Positions 14,689-22,607 of a DNA stretch of 28,867 nt are shown one piece after another. Position numbers and translations under genes: made by a program. The DNA is taken from positions 1 through 28,867 of the IMG/VR virus record IMGVR_UViG_3300009180_002180, one strand, 5' to 3'. The notes under the pieces are model-generated. The model was not told the DNA's origin and did no database searches. It was given only the letters and a program-made list of their open reading frames with translations. How positions within the stretch are numbered: position 1 is the first letter of the stretch; every line of letters begins with the position of its first letter. The stretch comes from a virus.

Positions 14689-15481
14689 TTTAATATTAAC
14701 AGTACATAATAAAGAATTTTTATTACAACGTGTTTTAGATGGAATTAAACAAAATACAACAGGCTCATATGAACTAATAGTAATAATCGATGGTTGTTCT
14801 GATAATTCCGCTCAAATTATTTATGATAATTTTAATAAATTTGATAAAATGCGAATTTTTGAAACACCCGATGTTTTTGAAACTAAAGCAAATAATGTTG
14901 GATTAAAGAATAGTACTGGAGAATACTGCACTATAATTCAAGATGATATGATTATTAATGAATATGCATGGAACGAAAGAATGGTAAAACCATTTTCTTT
15001 TGGTGATGTATTTGCGGTTACTGCTAGAACTGCACATAATTGGCAATTCAATCCATATAGTGTTCATTTAAATTTAAAAGAAGATCTTGATAATTGTTGG
15101 TGTGATATTATAAATCATATTGAACACGCTGATAGATCAAATACACCCAGAGATAAATTTGCTATAAGAAGTTCTGTAAACCGTGGTCCGCTAATGATAG
15201 ATCATAGTGATTTACAGACTTTAAATTATCTTGATGAAAGTTTTGCACCACTTGATATGGATGAACATGATTTTTGTTATAGAGCCAAACACCAACTAAA
15301 TAAATTGTGTGGATGTTATTGGATAGATGTGATTTCACATGAATCTTGGGGTGGAACACGAATTTCAGGTTCTCCAGCTTCATGGCATTTAAAAAGCCAT
15401 CACAAAAATACAAAAATATTTTACAATAGACATAAAGATTTAATACATTTACCGCAAATTAATACAGAAAGAACAATATGA
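14681..15481 (+). CDS. Family 2 glycosyltransferase
   Basis: The product has 266 residues with the GT2 layout: SLILTVHNKEFLLQRVLDGI at the start, IIDGCSDNS (35-43, nucleotide-binding strand and loop), ANNVGLKNSTGEYCTIIQDD with the metal-binding QDD at 87-89. The C-terminal half includes DMDEHDFCYRAKH (acceptor-side ED-like motif) and ends in a basic, His-rich tail. It is likely a cytoplasmic transferase in the glycan pathway. It overlaps the previous gene by eight bases and the next by ATGA. Confidence 0.85.
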   Translation: MHSLILTVHNKEFLLQRVLDGIKQNTTGSYELIVIIDGCSDNSAQIIYDNFNKFDKMRIFETPDVFETKANNVGLKNSTGEYCTIIQDDMIINEYAWNERMVKPFSFGDVFAVTARTAHNWQFNPYSVHLNLKEDLDNCWCDIINHIEHADRSNTPRDKFAIRSSVNRGPLMIDHSDLQTLNYLDESFAPLDMDEHDFCYRAKHQLNKLCGCYWIDVISHESWGGTRISGSPASWHLKSHHKNTKIFYNRHKDLIHLPQINTERTI

Positions 15482-16077
15482 TTAAAGAACCAGTATCAGA
15501 CGAACGTTGGTATCAGACACAACCAGGTGAAAAAGCGGGACACGTTGTAGATCCAATAGGAATTTCATATGAAAAATATAAAGTTTCTTATAATTATTAT
15601 TTTGAATATTTGAACATTGATAATGCGGACTTACAGAAAAAAAGTATTACAGAAATTGGGTGTGCTAGAATTTCATCTTTATTCTTTTGTAATAATTATT
15701 CTAAATCTTATGTAATTGAACCAACTCATTATCCAGAATCAGACAAATATTATGAAGGTAAAGACATTGTAAAAATACATGAACGAGCAGAAGTATGCAA
15801 ATTTCCTAAAGTAGATGAGATTTGGTTATTTAATGTTTTAGATCATGTACAAAATCCAGACTTAATTATAGAAAAATGCAAACAAAATTCTAAAGTTATT
15901 CGGTTTTTTGAACCAATTGATTGTGGTACAAATTTAGAACATCCTTTTAGTTTTAGTTTAGATGATTATAAAAAGTATTTTGGTGATTCTGTAAAATTAT
16001 ATACATGCCCAAATAAAGAACATCCATCTAAAATGTTCCATGGAGCAGATTGTGCATATGGAGTATATCATGTATAA
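15478..16077 (+). CDS. Methyltransferase-like protein, first tandem copy
   Basis: The 199 residues suggest a class I SAM-methyltransferase fold: a first strand and loop ITEIGCARIS (57-66), an acidic second-strand end YVIEP, and later WLFNVLDHVQNPDLIIEKC, the strand and helix seen after motif II in such enzymes. The Gly loop is degenerate (G-C-A-R where G-x-G is usual), so catalytic activity is uncertain. The next gene is a close paralogue, sharing the N-terminal EPxxDERW and long identical stretches. In a glycan cassette the natural guess is O-methylation of a sugar, but nothing proves the substrate. The start overlaps the GT2 stop (ATGA). Confidence 0.65.
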   Translation: MIKEPVSDERWYQTQPGEKAGHVVDPIGISYEKYKVSYNYYFEYLNIDNADLQKKSITEIGCARISSLFFCNNYSKSYVIEPTHYPESDKYYEGKDIVKIHERAEVCKFPKVDEIWLFNVLDHVQNPDLIIEKCKQNSKVIRFFEPIDCGTNLEHPFSFSLDDYKKYFGDSVKLYTCPNKEHPSKMFHGADCAYGVYHV

Positions 16078-16654
16078 AGAACCTATAACTGATGAAAGAT
16101 GGAATTTAGCTCAACATGGAGAAAAATTTGGACATATTGAAAAAGTAGTAGAGCAATCATATGCAGATTTTAAAATTAATTATGGTTATTATTTTGAATA
16201 CCTAAACATCAATAATACAGATTTAAAACAAAAAAGTATTGCCGAAATTGGTTGTGCTAGAATTTCATCTTTATTCTTTTGTAATAATTATTCAAAATCA
16301 TATGTGATTGAACCAACTCAATACCCCGAAGCCGATAAGTACTACGAAGGTAAAGATATTGTAAAAATACATGAACGAGCAGAAGTATGTAACTTTCCTA
16401 AAGTAGATGAAGTATGGATGTTTAATTTATTACAACATGTACAAAATCCAGATTTACTTATAGAAAAATGCAAACAAAATTGTAAAATTATTCGGTTTTT
16501 TGAACCAATTGATTATGAGATAAATGAACAACACCCATTCAAATTTAGTTTTGATGATTTTAAAAATTATTTTGGAGATTGTGTTCAGTTATATCATGGT
16601 AGACCGGGTTTTCATCAAGCAAATTGTGCATACGGTATCTATAATTGTGAATAA
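16070..16654 (+). CDS. Methyltransferase-like protein, second tandem copy
   Basis: The 194-residue product is a duplicate of the preceding one: both begin KEPxxDERW, share EIGCARISSLFFCNNYSK and later KDIVKIHERAEVC, and keep QNPDLxIEKCKQN. The DNA is also nearly the same over long runs (for example around 15660-15700 and 16250-16290), so the duplication looks recent. The chosen ATG overlaps the first copy's stop by eight bases and aligns with its start; an upstream in-frame ATG would add ten residues without a counterpart. The third region differs most, near the C-terminus, where substrate specificity may have changed. It has the same degenerate SAM loop as copy one. Confidence 0.68.
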   Translation: MYKEPITDERWNLAQHGEKFGHIEKVVEQSYADFKINYGYYFEYLNINNTDLKQKSIAEIGCARISSLFFCNNYSKSYVIEPTQYPEADKYYEGKDIVKIHERAEVCNFPKVDEVWMFNLLQHVQNPDLLIEKCKQNCKIIRFFEPIDYEINEQHPFKFSFDDFKNYFGDCVQLYHGRPGFHQANCAYGIYNCE

Positions 16655-16659
16655 TATTC

Positions 16660-17358
16660 ATGTTTAAAAATATTGATTTAATTAGTGTAAATTGTACAGA
16701 CTCTAATGCAGCATTGTGTGCTTTAAAATATTGCCAAAAATATTTTAAATTTAATAAAACACTGCTAATATCACATGAGAATATTACTGACACTAATATA
16801 GATACACAGACTATTTCTAAATTAAACTCATTAAATGAATATAATGATTTTATTCTACATTTAAATGATTATGTTGAGTCGGATCATGTTTTATTGATTC
16901 AAGATGATGGGCATATAGTAAATCCAGATCTTTGGACTGATGAATTTTTACAATATGATTATATAGGTGCCCCTTGGCCCTCCGAAGATAGTTGGATTTC
17001 ACAACAATATCTACCACAACAAGAATATATTAGAAAATATTTTCCATTAAATCGAGTTGGGAATGGTGGATTTTCTTTACGTAGTAAAAAGTTTTTAAAA
17101 TTTGCTAACCAATATTTGTCGTGTGATGGGCTGGGGGAAGATACTTTTTTATGTACTAGAGTATATAATGAAGCAATTGAATATGGAATTAAATTTGCAC
17201 CATTTGAGTTAGCAACACAATTTTCTTATGAAAACCCATGTACTGAACATGGGTATTCCTGGCAGTCAAGAATTGTATTTGATAAAACAAAACATTTTGG
17301 TTGGCATGGAAAAAACTTTATTAATACATCTGAATTGATGAATTTAAAATACACATAA
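16660..17358 (+). CDS. DUF5672-like putative glycosyltransferase
   Basis: The 232 residues show a pattern I recognise as DUF5672, a glycosyltransferase-like family: LLIQDDGHIVNPDLW (78-92) with an acidic QDD, YIGAPWP (101-107), VGNGGFSLRSKKFL (133-146) and GEDTFLC (159-165). The GNGGFSLR plus ED combination is the acceptor/catalytic side of GT-A enzymes. It probably adds a sugar in this pathway. It starts five bases after the methyltransferase-like copy without a ribosome site and ends one base before the next gene. Confidence 0.8.
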   Translation: MFKNIDLISVNCTDSNAALCALKYCQKYFKFNKTLLISHENITDTNIDTQTISKLNSLNEYNDFILHLNDYVESDHVLLIQDDGHIVNPDLWTDEFLQYDYIGAPWPSEDSWISQQYLPQQEYIRKYFPLNRVGNGGFSLRSKKFLKFANQYLSCDGLGEDTFLCTRVYNEAIEYGIKFAPFELATQFSYENPCTEHGYSWQSRIVFDKTKHFGWHGKNFINTSELMNLKYT

Positions 17359-17359
17359 C

Positions 17360-18349
17360 ATGAATATTTTAATTACAGGATGTGCTGGTTTATTGGGAGC
17401 TAATTATAGCCGTCATTGTTTAGAACAAGGGCATACTGTAATAGGCGTTGATGATTTTTCAGGTGGCTATAAAACTTTTTTACCAATACATTCTAATTTT
17501 ACTTTTTATGAATTAAATCTTCTCGATCAAAGTAAATTAATTGAGATTTACAAAAAACATTTACCAGAATGCACATACCACTTTGCCGCATATGCTGCAG
17601 AGGGGTTATCACCTTTTATCAGAAATTTTAATTATACTAACAATATTCTTTGTTCTGTAAATGTAATAAATTGTTGTGTTAATTACAATAGTAAATTAGT
17701 ATTTACTTCTAGTATGGCGGTTTATGGCAACCAAGCTGCCCCATTTACTGAACAGTTGTTACCACAACCAATAGACCCTTATGGAATTGCAAAATATGCT
17801 GTTGAACTTGATATCAAACAAGCACATGAACAATTTGGATTAAGATATAACATTATTAGACCGCATAATGTTCTTGGTTTGTATCAAAATATTTGGGATA
17901 GATATAGAAATGTAATTGGTATCTTTATTAGAAAAGCCATAAATGGTGTACCGTTACTTATTTACGGGGATGGTGAACAAACCAGAGCGTTTTCAGATAT
18001 CAAATATTACATGGATCCATTAGATAAGTTAATGAATTTTAATGATAGTGAGTTATTTAATATTGGGGCAGATAAATATTATTCTTTAAATGAGGTTGCG
18101 CATATAGTTAAAGAAGTTGCAACCAAACATAAATACAATGTATGTATAGAACATGGTGAAGCAAGACATGAAGCAAAACATGCACATTGCGATCACACAA
18201 AAGCAAAACAATATTTAAATTTTACAGATCAAACAAATTTATATGAGTTAACTGAAAAAATGTTTGCTTGGGCGATTAAGGAACCAAATAGAGATTTAAA
18301 AATAATGAATTACGAAATAGAAAAAAATCTGTACAGTTACTGGAGATAA
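17360..18349 (+). CDS. NAD-dependent NDP-sugar epimerase (GalE-like)
   Basis: This extended short-chain dehydrogenase has 329 residues: GCAGLLG (7-13) for NAD, FTSSMAVYG (catalytic Ser region), DPYGIAKYAVE (YxxxK), RPHNVLG and a sugar-nucleotide side with YGDGEQTRAFSDI. It resembles UDP-glucose 4-epimerases and is only distantly similar to the other epimerase of the cassette, so the two likely act on different nucleotide sugars. It is followed by GGAGATAATTT, one of the few clear ribosome sites in the cassette, before the next ATG. Confidence 0.88.
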   Translation: MNILITGCAGLLGANYSRHCLEQGHTVIGVDDFSGGYKTFLPIHSNFTFYELNLLDQSKLIEIYKKHLPECTYHFAAYAAEGLSPFIRNFNYTNNILCSVNVINCCVNYNSKLVFTSSMAVYGNQAAPFTEQLLPQPIDPYGIAKYAVELDIKQAHEQFGLRYNIIRPHNVLGLYQNIWDRYRNVIGIFIRKAINGVPLLIYGDGEQTRAFSDIKYYMDPLDKLMNFNDSELFNIGADKYYSLNEVAHIVKEVATKHKYNVCIEHGEARHEAKHAHCDHTKAKQYLNFTDQTNLYELTEKMFAWAIKEPNRDLKIMNYEIEKNLYSYWR

Positions 18350-18352
18350 TTT

Positions 18353-19048
18353 ATGAAAATTGAGATTTTTTTGAGACATTGTTTTTATTCTCCAAATTCT
18401 GCTCTACCAAATAGACATAGACCGTCTTGGTATGATAAAGAAAAAGTTTTTCAAAATTTTAAACGTACTTTAAATATTGAAGCTTGTAACTATACTATTA
18501 TTTACGATAAACATTATGGACCACGAGATCAAACATTTTTAAAAACTGAATCAAATGTAGTTGAGTGTGATTGTGGAAACGAAGCTGGCAGTTTTATTTT
18601 TACGTTAAATTATATTAAAGATCAAAATTATGATCCAAATACGATCATTTATTTTTTAGAAGATGATTATTTACATCTGCCCGGATGGGAAAAAGTTATG
18701 GTCGAAGCATTTGCTTTACCAATTCATTATATGACATTGTATGATCATTTAGATAAATATTTGAGTTACCCTGATCTATATTCAAAAATTTATTGTACGG
18801 AAAGTTGCCATTGGCGAACTGTTCCCTCGACATGTAATACTTACGCAACCAAATATGCACAATTGATGCAAGATTATCATACACATGAAAAATATAGTGT
18901 ATATTCAGACAATGGTATTTCAAGGGATAATGATAAATTCCTGGATCTTGGTAGGCAAGGACGAAGTTTAATATCATCCATGCCTGGGTATTCTACGCAA
19001 TGTGATCTACTACAATCACCTACAATTAACTGGGAACAACATTTATGA
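18353..19048 (+). CDS. Putative glycosyltransferase with LEDDY motif
   Basis: The product has 231 residues. The recognisable element is YFLEDDYLHLPGW (100-112): a hydrophobic strand ending in acidic residues, then a Pro/Gly-Trp turn, as in metal-dependent GT-A glycosyltransferases. The preceding AGSFIFTLNYI and the following aromatic-rich half fit such a fold. I do not recognise a named family. A good GGAG ribosome site stands before the ATG, and the stop overlaps the next start (ATGA). Its place among other sugar genes supports the call. Confidence 0.6.
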   Translation: MKIEIFLRHCFYSPNSALPNRHRPSWYDKEKVFQNFKRTLNIEACNYTIIYDKHYGPRDQTFLKTESNVVECDCGNEAGSFIFTLNYIKDQNYDPNTIIYFLEDDYLHLPGWEKVMVEAFALPIHYMTLYDHLDKYLSYPDLYSKIYCTESCHWRTVPSTCNTYATKYAQLMQDYHTHEKYSVYSDNGISRDNDKFLDLGRQGRSLISSMPGYSTQCDLLQSPTINWEQHL

Positions 19049-19773
19049 GTGATGTGGTTCTTGCCCCATATCACGGGGGTTTGGGTGATCATTTGCAGTT
19101 TTCTACTTTACCTGAAGAATTTTACAAACAACAAAATAGAAAAACGTATATTTGGGCTAATGCCCCTTATCGAAATTCTGAAATTTATGATTTTGTCTGG
19201 GGTACAAATCCTTTTGTTCTCGGTAAATCTAGTAATGAGTGGAATGCTGGTGATCCATCTGGTATTGTTTACCAAAATATAGGAAAAACTAGTATTATGA
19301 ATCAAGAAGCAGCAAACGGTCTTATTCCTAAAAACTACTACCCCAAAATATATTATAAACCATTAAAAAATATAAAATTTAACGATGTTTATTTGGTTGA
19401 TTTTAGTAGTATTACATCTGAATATGATTACACAAAATTATTAAGCCATTATAATATGTTAAAATCTATGTTTACAAATATAACTTTTTTAAATGTAGTA
19501 TTTAAAAATAAATTATCTGAGAATAATTGGAAACAATACAAAACAGATGACGAATCTATTCTTGTAAATAATATTTTTGAGTATTATGATATGATGTATT
19601 CATCTAAAGGTTTTATAGGGTTACAAAGTGGAGCTTCATGTTTAAGTTGTGCTGTTAAAGAACATAATTCAAACTTACAAAGTATTTGTTTTATTACTAA
19701 ACAGTTGTATACTGAATTAACAGAAAAAAATAATTTTATTTTTGATAATATAGAATATTTTATATATGATTAA
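19045..19773 (+). CDS. Putative GT-B glycosyltransferase, heptosyltransferase-like (family 9-like)
   Basis: The 242 residues begin with VVLAPYHGGLGDHLQFSTLP (4-23), a GG-LGD turn typical of the N-terminal side of family 9 heptosyltransferases. Near the C-terminus SKGFIGLQSGASCLSCAVK resembles their donor-binding GxxxGxxHLA-type segment (here GLQSGASCLSCA). The protein is shorter than normal heptosyltransferases (about 320-350), so it may be a compact or degenerate form. It is directly followed by an ADP-heptose-type adenylyltransferase and kinase, which would make its donor. The assignment is moderate. It overlaps the next gene by eight bases. Confidence 0.55.
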   Translation: MSDVVLAPYHGGLGDHLQFSTLPEEFYKQQNRKTYIWANAPYRNSEIYDFVWGTNPFVLGKSSNEWNAGDPSGIVYQNIGKTSIMNQEAANGLIPKNYYPKIYYKPLKNIKFNDVYLVDFSSITSEYDYTKLLSHYNMLKSMFTNITFLNVVFKNKLSENNWKQYKTDDESILVNNIFEYYDMMYSSKGFIGLQSGASCLSCAVKEHNSNLQSICFITKQLYTELTEKNNFIFDNIEYFIYD

Positions 19774-20164
19774 TGTTTTTGTAAATGGGTGTTTTGATGT
19801 TTTGCATGTTGGTCATTTATCATTATTGGAATATGCTAAAAGTCTAGGTACAACATTAATAGTAGGTATTGATTCGGATTCAAGGATTTCACAATCTAAA
19901 GGACAAAATCGCCCCATAAATAATCAAGTCGATAGACAAAGGTTATTACAAAGCTTAAGGGTTGTGGATTGTGTGTATATTTTTGATACGGATATAGAAT
20001 TAGAAAATTTAATAAAAACCAATGCCCCGGATTATATGGTTGTGGGTAGCGAATATAAACATAAAAAAGTTATTGGATCTTGTTACACAAAAGAAATAAA
20101 ATTTTTTGATAGAATCTCTGATTATGCAAGCAGCAAAACAATACAACATATTATTAATGGGTGA
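19766..20164 (+). CDS. hldE2: Heptose 1-phosphate adenylyltransferase-like (HldE C-terminal domain, stand-alone)
   Basis: In bacteria this reaction transfers AMP to D-beta-D-heptose-1-phosphate to give ADP-heptose. The 132 residues match the second half of HldE (RfaE): VNGCFDVLHVGHLSLLEYAK with intact HVGH (14-17), GIDSDSRI, KGQNRPINNQVDRQRLLQSL, VDCVYIFDTD and VVGSEYKHKKVIG. Those last two segments are close to the VDyVv.FdedTP and VKGgDY of true HldE. Bifunctional HldE normally has kinase first and nucleotidyltransferase second. Here they are separate genes in the reverse order, overlapping by 41 bases. TagD-type glycerol-3-phosphate cytidylyltransferase is the main alternative, less likely given the kinase next door. 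Confidence 0.87.
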   Translation: MINVFVNGCFDVLHVGHLSLLEYAKSLGTTLIVGIDSDSRISQSKGQNRPINNQVDRQRLLQSLRVVDCVYIFDTDIELENLIKTNAPDYMVVGSEYKHKKVIGSCYTKEIKFFDRISDYASSKTIQHIING

Positions 20165-20891
20165 TTCGTGTATAGATGAATATCGATACGGAACTTGCGA
20201 CAGAATTAGCCCCGAAGCACCGGTACCCGTATTAAATTTTACAAAATCTATTAAAGTATTGGGTATGGCAGGAAATGTCTACAATAATTTAAAAACTTTA
20301 AATAAAAATATAACTTTTTTAACAAATACTGAATTTATACAAAAAATAAGATATGTTGAAGTAAAATCCCAACAACAAATTTTACGTGTAGACCATGAAA
20401 CAATTTTAAATGAAATATCTCTACCCTTAGATTTAGATTTGTATGACTGTATTGTGGTGTCCGATTATAATAAAGGATTTATTACCAACAAAGTATTAAC
20501 TTTTATTACGGAAAATTTTACAAAACCAATATTTATTGATAGCAAAAAATCTAATTTGCAATTAAACAATTGTTTTATTAAAATAAATGAAACAGAATAT
20601 AAAAAATTAAATACTGTAAATGACAATATTATTGTTACTCTTGGTGGTGAGGGTGCCAAATACAAAAATATTGTATATAAGACAAACCAAGTTAATGTCT
20701 TTGATGTGGCTGGAGCTGGTGATACGTTTTTAGCAGCATTATCTTATTTTTATCTTTGTTCTTCTGATATGCCTCTTTCTATTAAATTAGCAAATAAGGC
20801 GGCTAGTATTGCCGTACAACATCCTGGTACATACACACTAACAGAAGAAGATTGTGATTTTTTACAATTATATTTTTATGAACACATATAA
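20124..20891 (+). CDS. hldE1: PfkB-family heptose 7-phosphate kinase-like (HldE N-terminal domain, compact)
   Basis: This would phosphorylate heptose-7-phosphate at C1. The 255 residues begin like HldE: ILLMGDSCIDEYRYGTCDRI (9-28) and SPEAPVP (29-35). QKIRYVEVKSQQQILRVDHE (73-92), VVSDYNKGF and the catalytic DVAGAGDTF (about 194-202) are also present. The GGAANV motif reads GMAGNV, and the segment between it and the KIRYVE motif is some 30 residues shorter than in E. coli HldE as I remember it. The chosen ATG lies inside the adenylyltransferase gene; a TTG 18 bases upstream is unlikely. The kinase may have altered substrate range or be dependent on its partner gene. The end overlaps the next gene. 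Confidence 0.83.
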   Translation: MQAAKQYNILLMGDSCIDEYRYGTCDRISPEAPVPVLNFTKSIKVLGMAGNVYNNLKTLNKNITFLTNTEFIQKIRYVEVKSQQQILRVDHETILNEISLPLDLDLYDCIVVSDYNKGFITNKVLTFITENFTKPIFIDSKKSNLQLNNCFIKINETEYKKLNTVNDNIIVTLGGEGAKYKNIVYKTNQVNVFDVAGAGDTFLAALSYFYLCSSDMPLSIKLANKAASIAVQHPGTYTLTEEDCDFLQLYFYEHI

Positions 20892-21576
20892 CCTTTTAAT
20901 GTATGCCGATAGAAACCATTTACCATTTCGTGATAAAATTGTAAATCAACTACAACAAAAAAATATATTTAATAGATATATACTAAAAACCAGAAGTGAC
21001 TTAACAAATACAAATTTTTATGTACAAAATAAACAAATTTTAGATTGTTCTCGTGGATCTGGTTATTGTGCTTGGAAACCTTATTTTATTTTAGAAGCAT
21101 TATATCAACTTCCAGAAAATGAAATTTTATTTTATATGGATAGTGAAGATTGTATCAGAAATCCTTATGTTTTAAGAGAATTATGTGAAGAAAAATTTAA
21201 AACATTTGATTATCTTTTTTTTACCGGTAACCACCCACAAAAAGAATATACAAGATATGATTGTTTTTATTTGATGAATTGTTTAGAAGAAAAATATTTT
21301 AATCAACTACAAATAGAAGCTGGTTTAATTCTTATAAAAAATACACCATTTATTAAACAATTTATCGAAGAATGGTTGTATTATTGTACAAATTATCAAA
21401 TTATTTCTTTTCATGCTGAAAATATTCATGGGGAAAATGATCCTATTTTTAAAGAACATAGAGATGATCAAAGTATTTTAACGAATTTAGTTTACAAATA
21501 TAATCTACCTACAATACCTATATCCGACCAAATAAGATCTATGGAAATTCATTGTAACTATTATAAAGCAGAATAA
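20878..21576 (+). CDS. Putative glycosyltransferase with YMDSED motif
   Basis: The 232 residues start with NLLMYADR and have GSGYCAWKPYFI (60-71), LFYMDSED (84-91), EAGLILIKNTPF and HRDDQSILT near the C-terminus. The hydrophobic strand ending in D-S-E-D and the late DDQ helix are those of GT-A transferases in which a DxD binds the metal and nucleotide sugar. I cannot give a family number. The ATG overlaps the kinase stop; a GTG further upstream is rejected because it gives no matching extra domain. Acceptor unknown. Confidence 0.68.
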   Translation: MNTYNLLMYADRNHLPFRDKIVNQLQQKNIFNRYILKTRSDLTNTNFYVQNKQILDCSRGSGYCAWKPYFILEALYQLPENEILFYMDSEDCIRNPYVLRELCEEKFKTFDYLFFTGNHPQKEYTRYDCFYLMNCLEEKYFNQLQIEAGLILIKNTPFIKQFIEEWLYYCTNYQIISFHAENIHGENDPIFKEHRDDQSILTNLVYKYNLPTIPISDQIRSMEIHCNYYKAE

Positions 21577-21587
21577 ATAAAAACATT

Positions 21588-22577
21588 ATGTCAATTTTAA
21601 ATAAAAAAATAGCAATTATAAGTGGTGTTAACGGTCAAGATGGTTCTTATTTATCAGAACATCTTTTAAGTTTGGGTTATCTAGTTATAGGACTGAAACG
21701 AAGAACGAGTACTATTACAACCGAAAGAATTGATCATATCTATAATCATCCAAACTTTAAATTGGAATATTATGATTTAAACGATGCATCTGCTTGTTAC
21801 AAATATATAAATCAATACCAACCAAACGAAATTTATAATCTTGCAGCTCAGTCTCATGTAAAGGTTTCTTTTGATATCCCAACTAATACAGTAGATGGAA
21901 TTGTTCATGGTACATTAAATTGGCTTGAGGCAATAAGAAATACTAATACTTCTATTAAATTTTATCAAGCATCTTCTTCTGAAATGTTTGGTGATAGCCC
22001 AATTACAGAAGATACAGGATATGATGAATATTCACCTTTAGTCCCTGTCTCTCCATATGCGGCTGCAAAAGTATGTGCACATAACTTGGTGAATATTTAC
22101 AGAAGATCATACGGATTACACGCCTGTTCTGGTATTTTGTTTAACCATGAATCCCCAAGGCGCGGGGAAACATTTGTTACTAGAAAGATTACTCTTGCAG
22201 CAGCTAAAATAAAACTTGGGTTACAAAACAAACTTTATTTGGGTAATTTGACCGCCAAAAGAGATTGGGGTTTTGCTGGTGATTATGTAAAAGCCATGCA
22301 TCTTATGTTACAACATCATGTTGCATCAGATTATATAATTGCAACTGGCAAAACATATTCAATACAAGAATTCTTAAAAGAAGTATTTGATTATGCCTCA
22401 TTAGATTACAACGAATATGTTGTCATAGATTCAAAACTTTTTAGACCAATTGAAGTCCCGTATTTACTTGGGAATTCAACTAAAGCGCAAGTTGATTTGG
22501 GTTGGAAACCTTTGGTTGAAATGAAACAATTAGCTCATATGATGTATGATGGAGATTTAAAATTATTACAGACTTGA
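21588..22577 (+). CDS. gmd: GDP-mannose 4,6-dehydratase-like enzyme (Gmd/DmhA type)
   Basis: The family converts GDP-mannose to GDP-4-keto-6-deoxymannose, precursor of fucose, rhamnose and other deoxy sugars. The 329 residues show ISGVNGQDGSYLSEHLL (11-27), NLAAQSHVKVSF, ASSSEMFG (128-135), catalytic Tyr157/Lys161 in SPYAAAK and ESPRRGETFVTRKI. The length is near normal. No GDP-fucose synthase or reductase follows, so either the host finishes the pathway or the true substrate differs. Paralogues in Campylobacter and Yersinia (DmhA) act on GDP-heptose, which would fit the GmhA/HddA genes here. It is the last cassette gene, and its stop codon overlaps the -35 box of the gp55 promoter. Confidence 0.9.
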   Translation: MSILNKKIAIISGVNGQDGSYLSEHLLSLGYLVIGLKRRTSTITTERIDHIYNHPNFKLEYYDLNDASACYKYINQYQPNEIYNLAAQSHVKVSFDIPTNTVDGIVHGTLNWLEAIRNTNTSIKFYQASSSEMFGDSPITEDTGYDEYSPLVPVSPYAAAKVCAHNLVNIYRRSYGLHACSGILFNHESPRRGETFVTRKITLAAAKIKLGLQNKLYLGNLTAKRDWGFAGDYVKAMHLMLQHHVASDYIIATGKTYSIQEFLKEVFDYASLDYNEYVVIDSKLFRPIEVPYLLGNSTKAQVDLGWKPLVEMKQLAHMMYDGDLKLLQT

Positions 22578-22601
22578 CATTTACACCATTTATGGTATAA
22601 T
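22574..22601 (+). promoter_or_regulatory. Consensus sigma70-type promoter on the gp55 start
   Basis: TTGACA (22574-22579), 16 bases, then TATAAT (22596-22601) with an extended -10 TGG. Both boxes match the consensus perfectly. The -10 box ends six bases before the gp55 ATG, so the expected start point is the A of the ATG itself. The -35 overlaps the stop codon of the preceding gene. Confidence 0.88.
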
Positions 22602-22607
22602 TGACTA

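Noticed and set aside
21573-21580. ATAAATAA just before the gmd-like gene, resembling a late promoter
   Set aside because: It is formed largely by the stop codon of the previous gene in very AT-rich DNA, and the cassette otherwise reads as one operon from the early promoter at 9315-9343.
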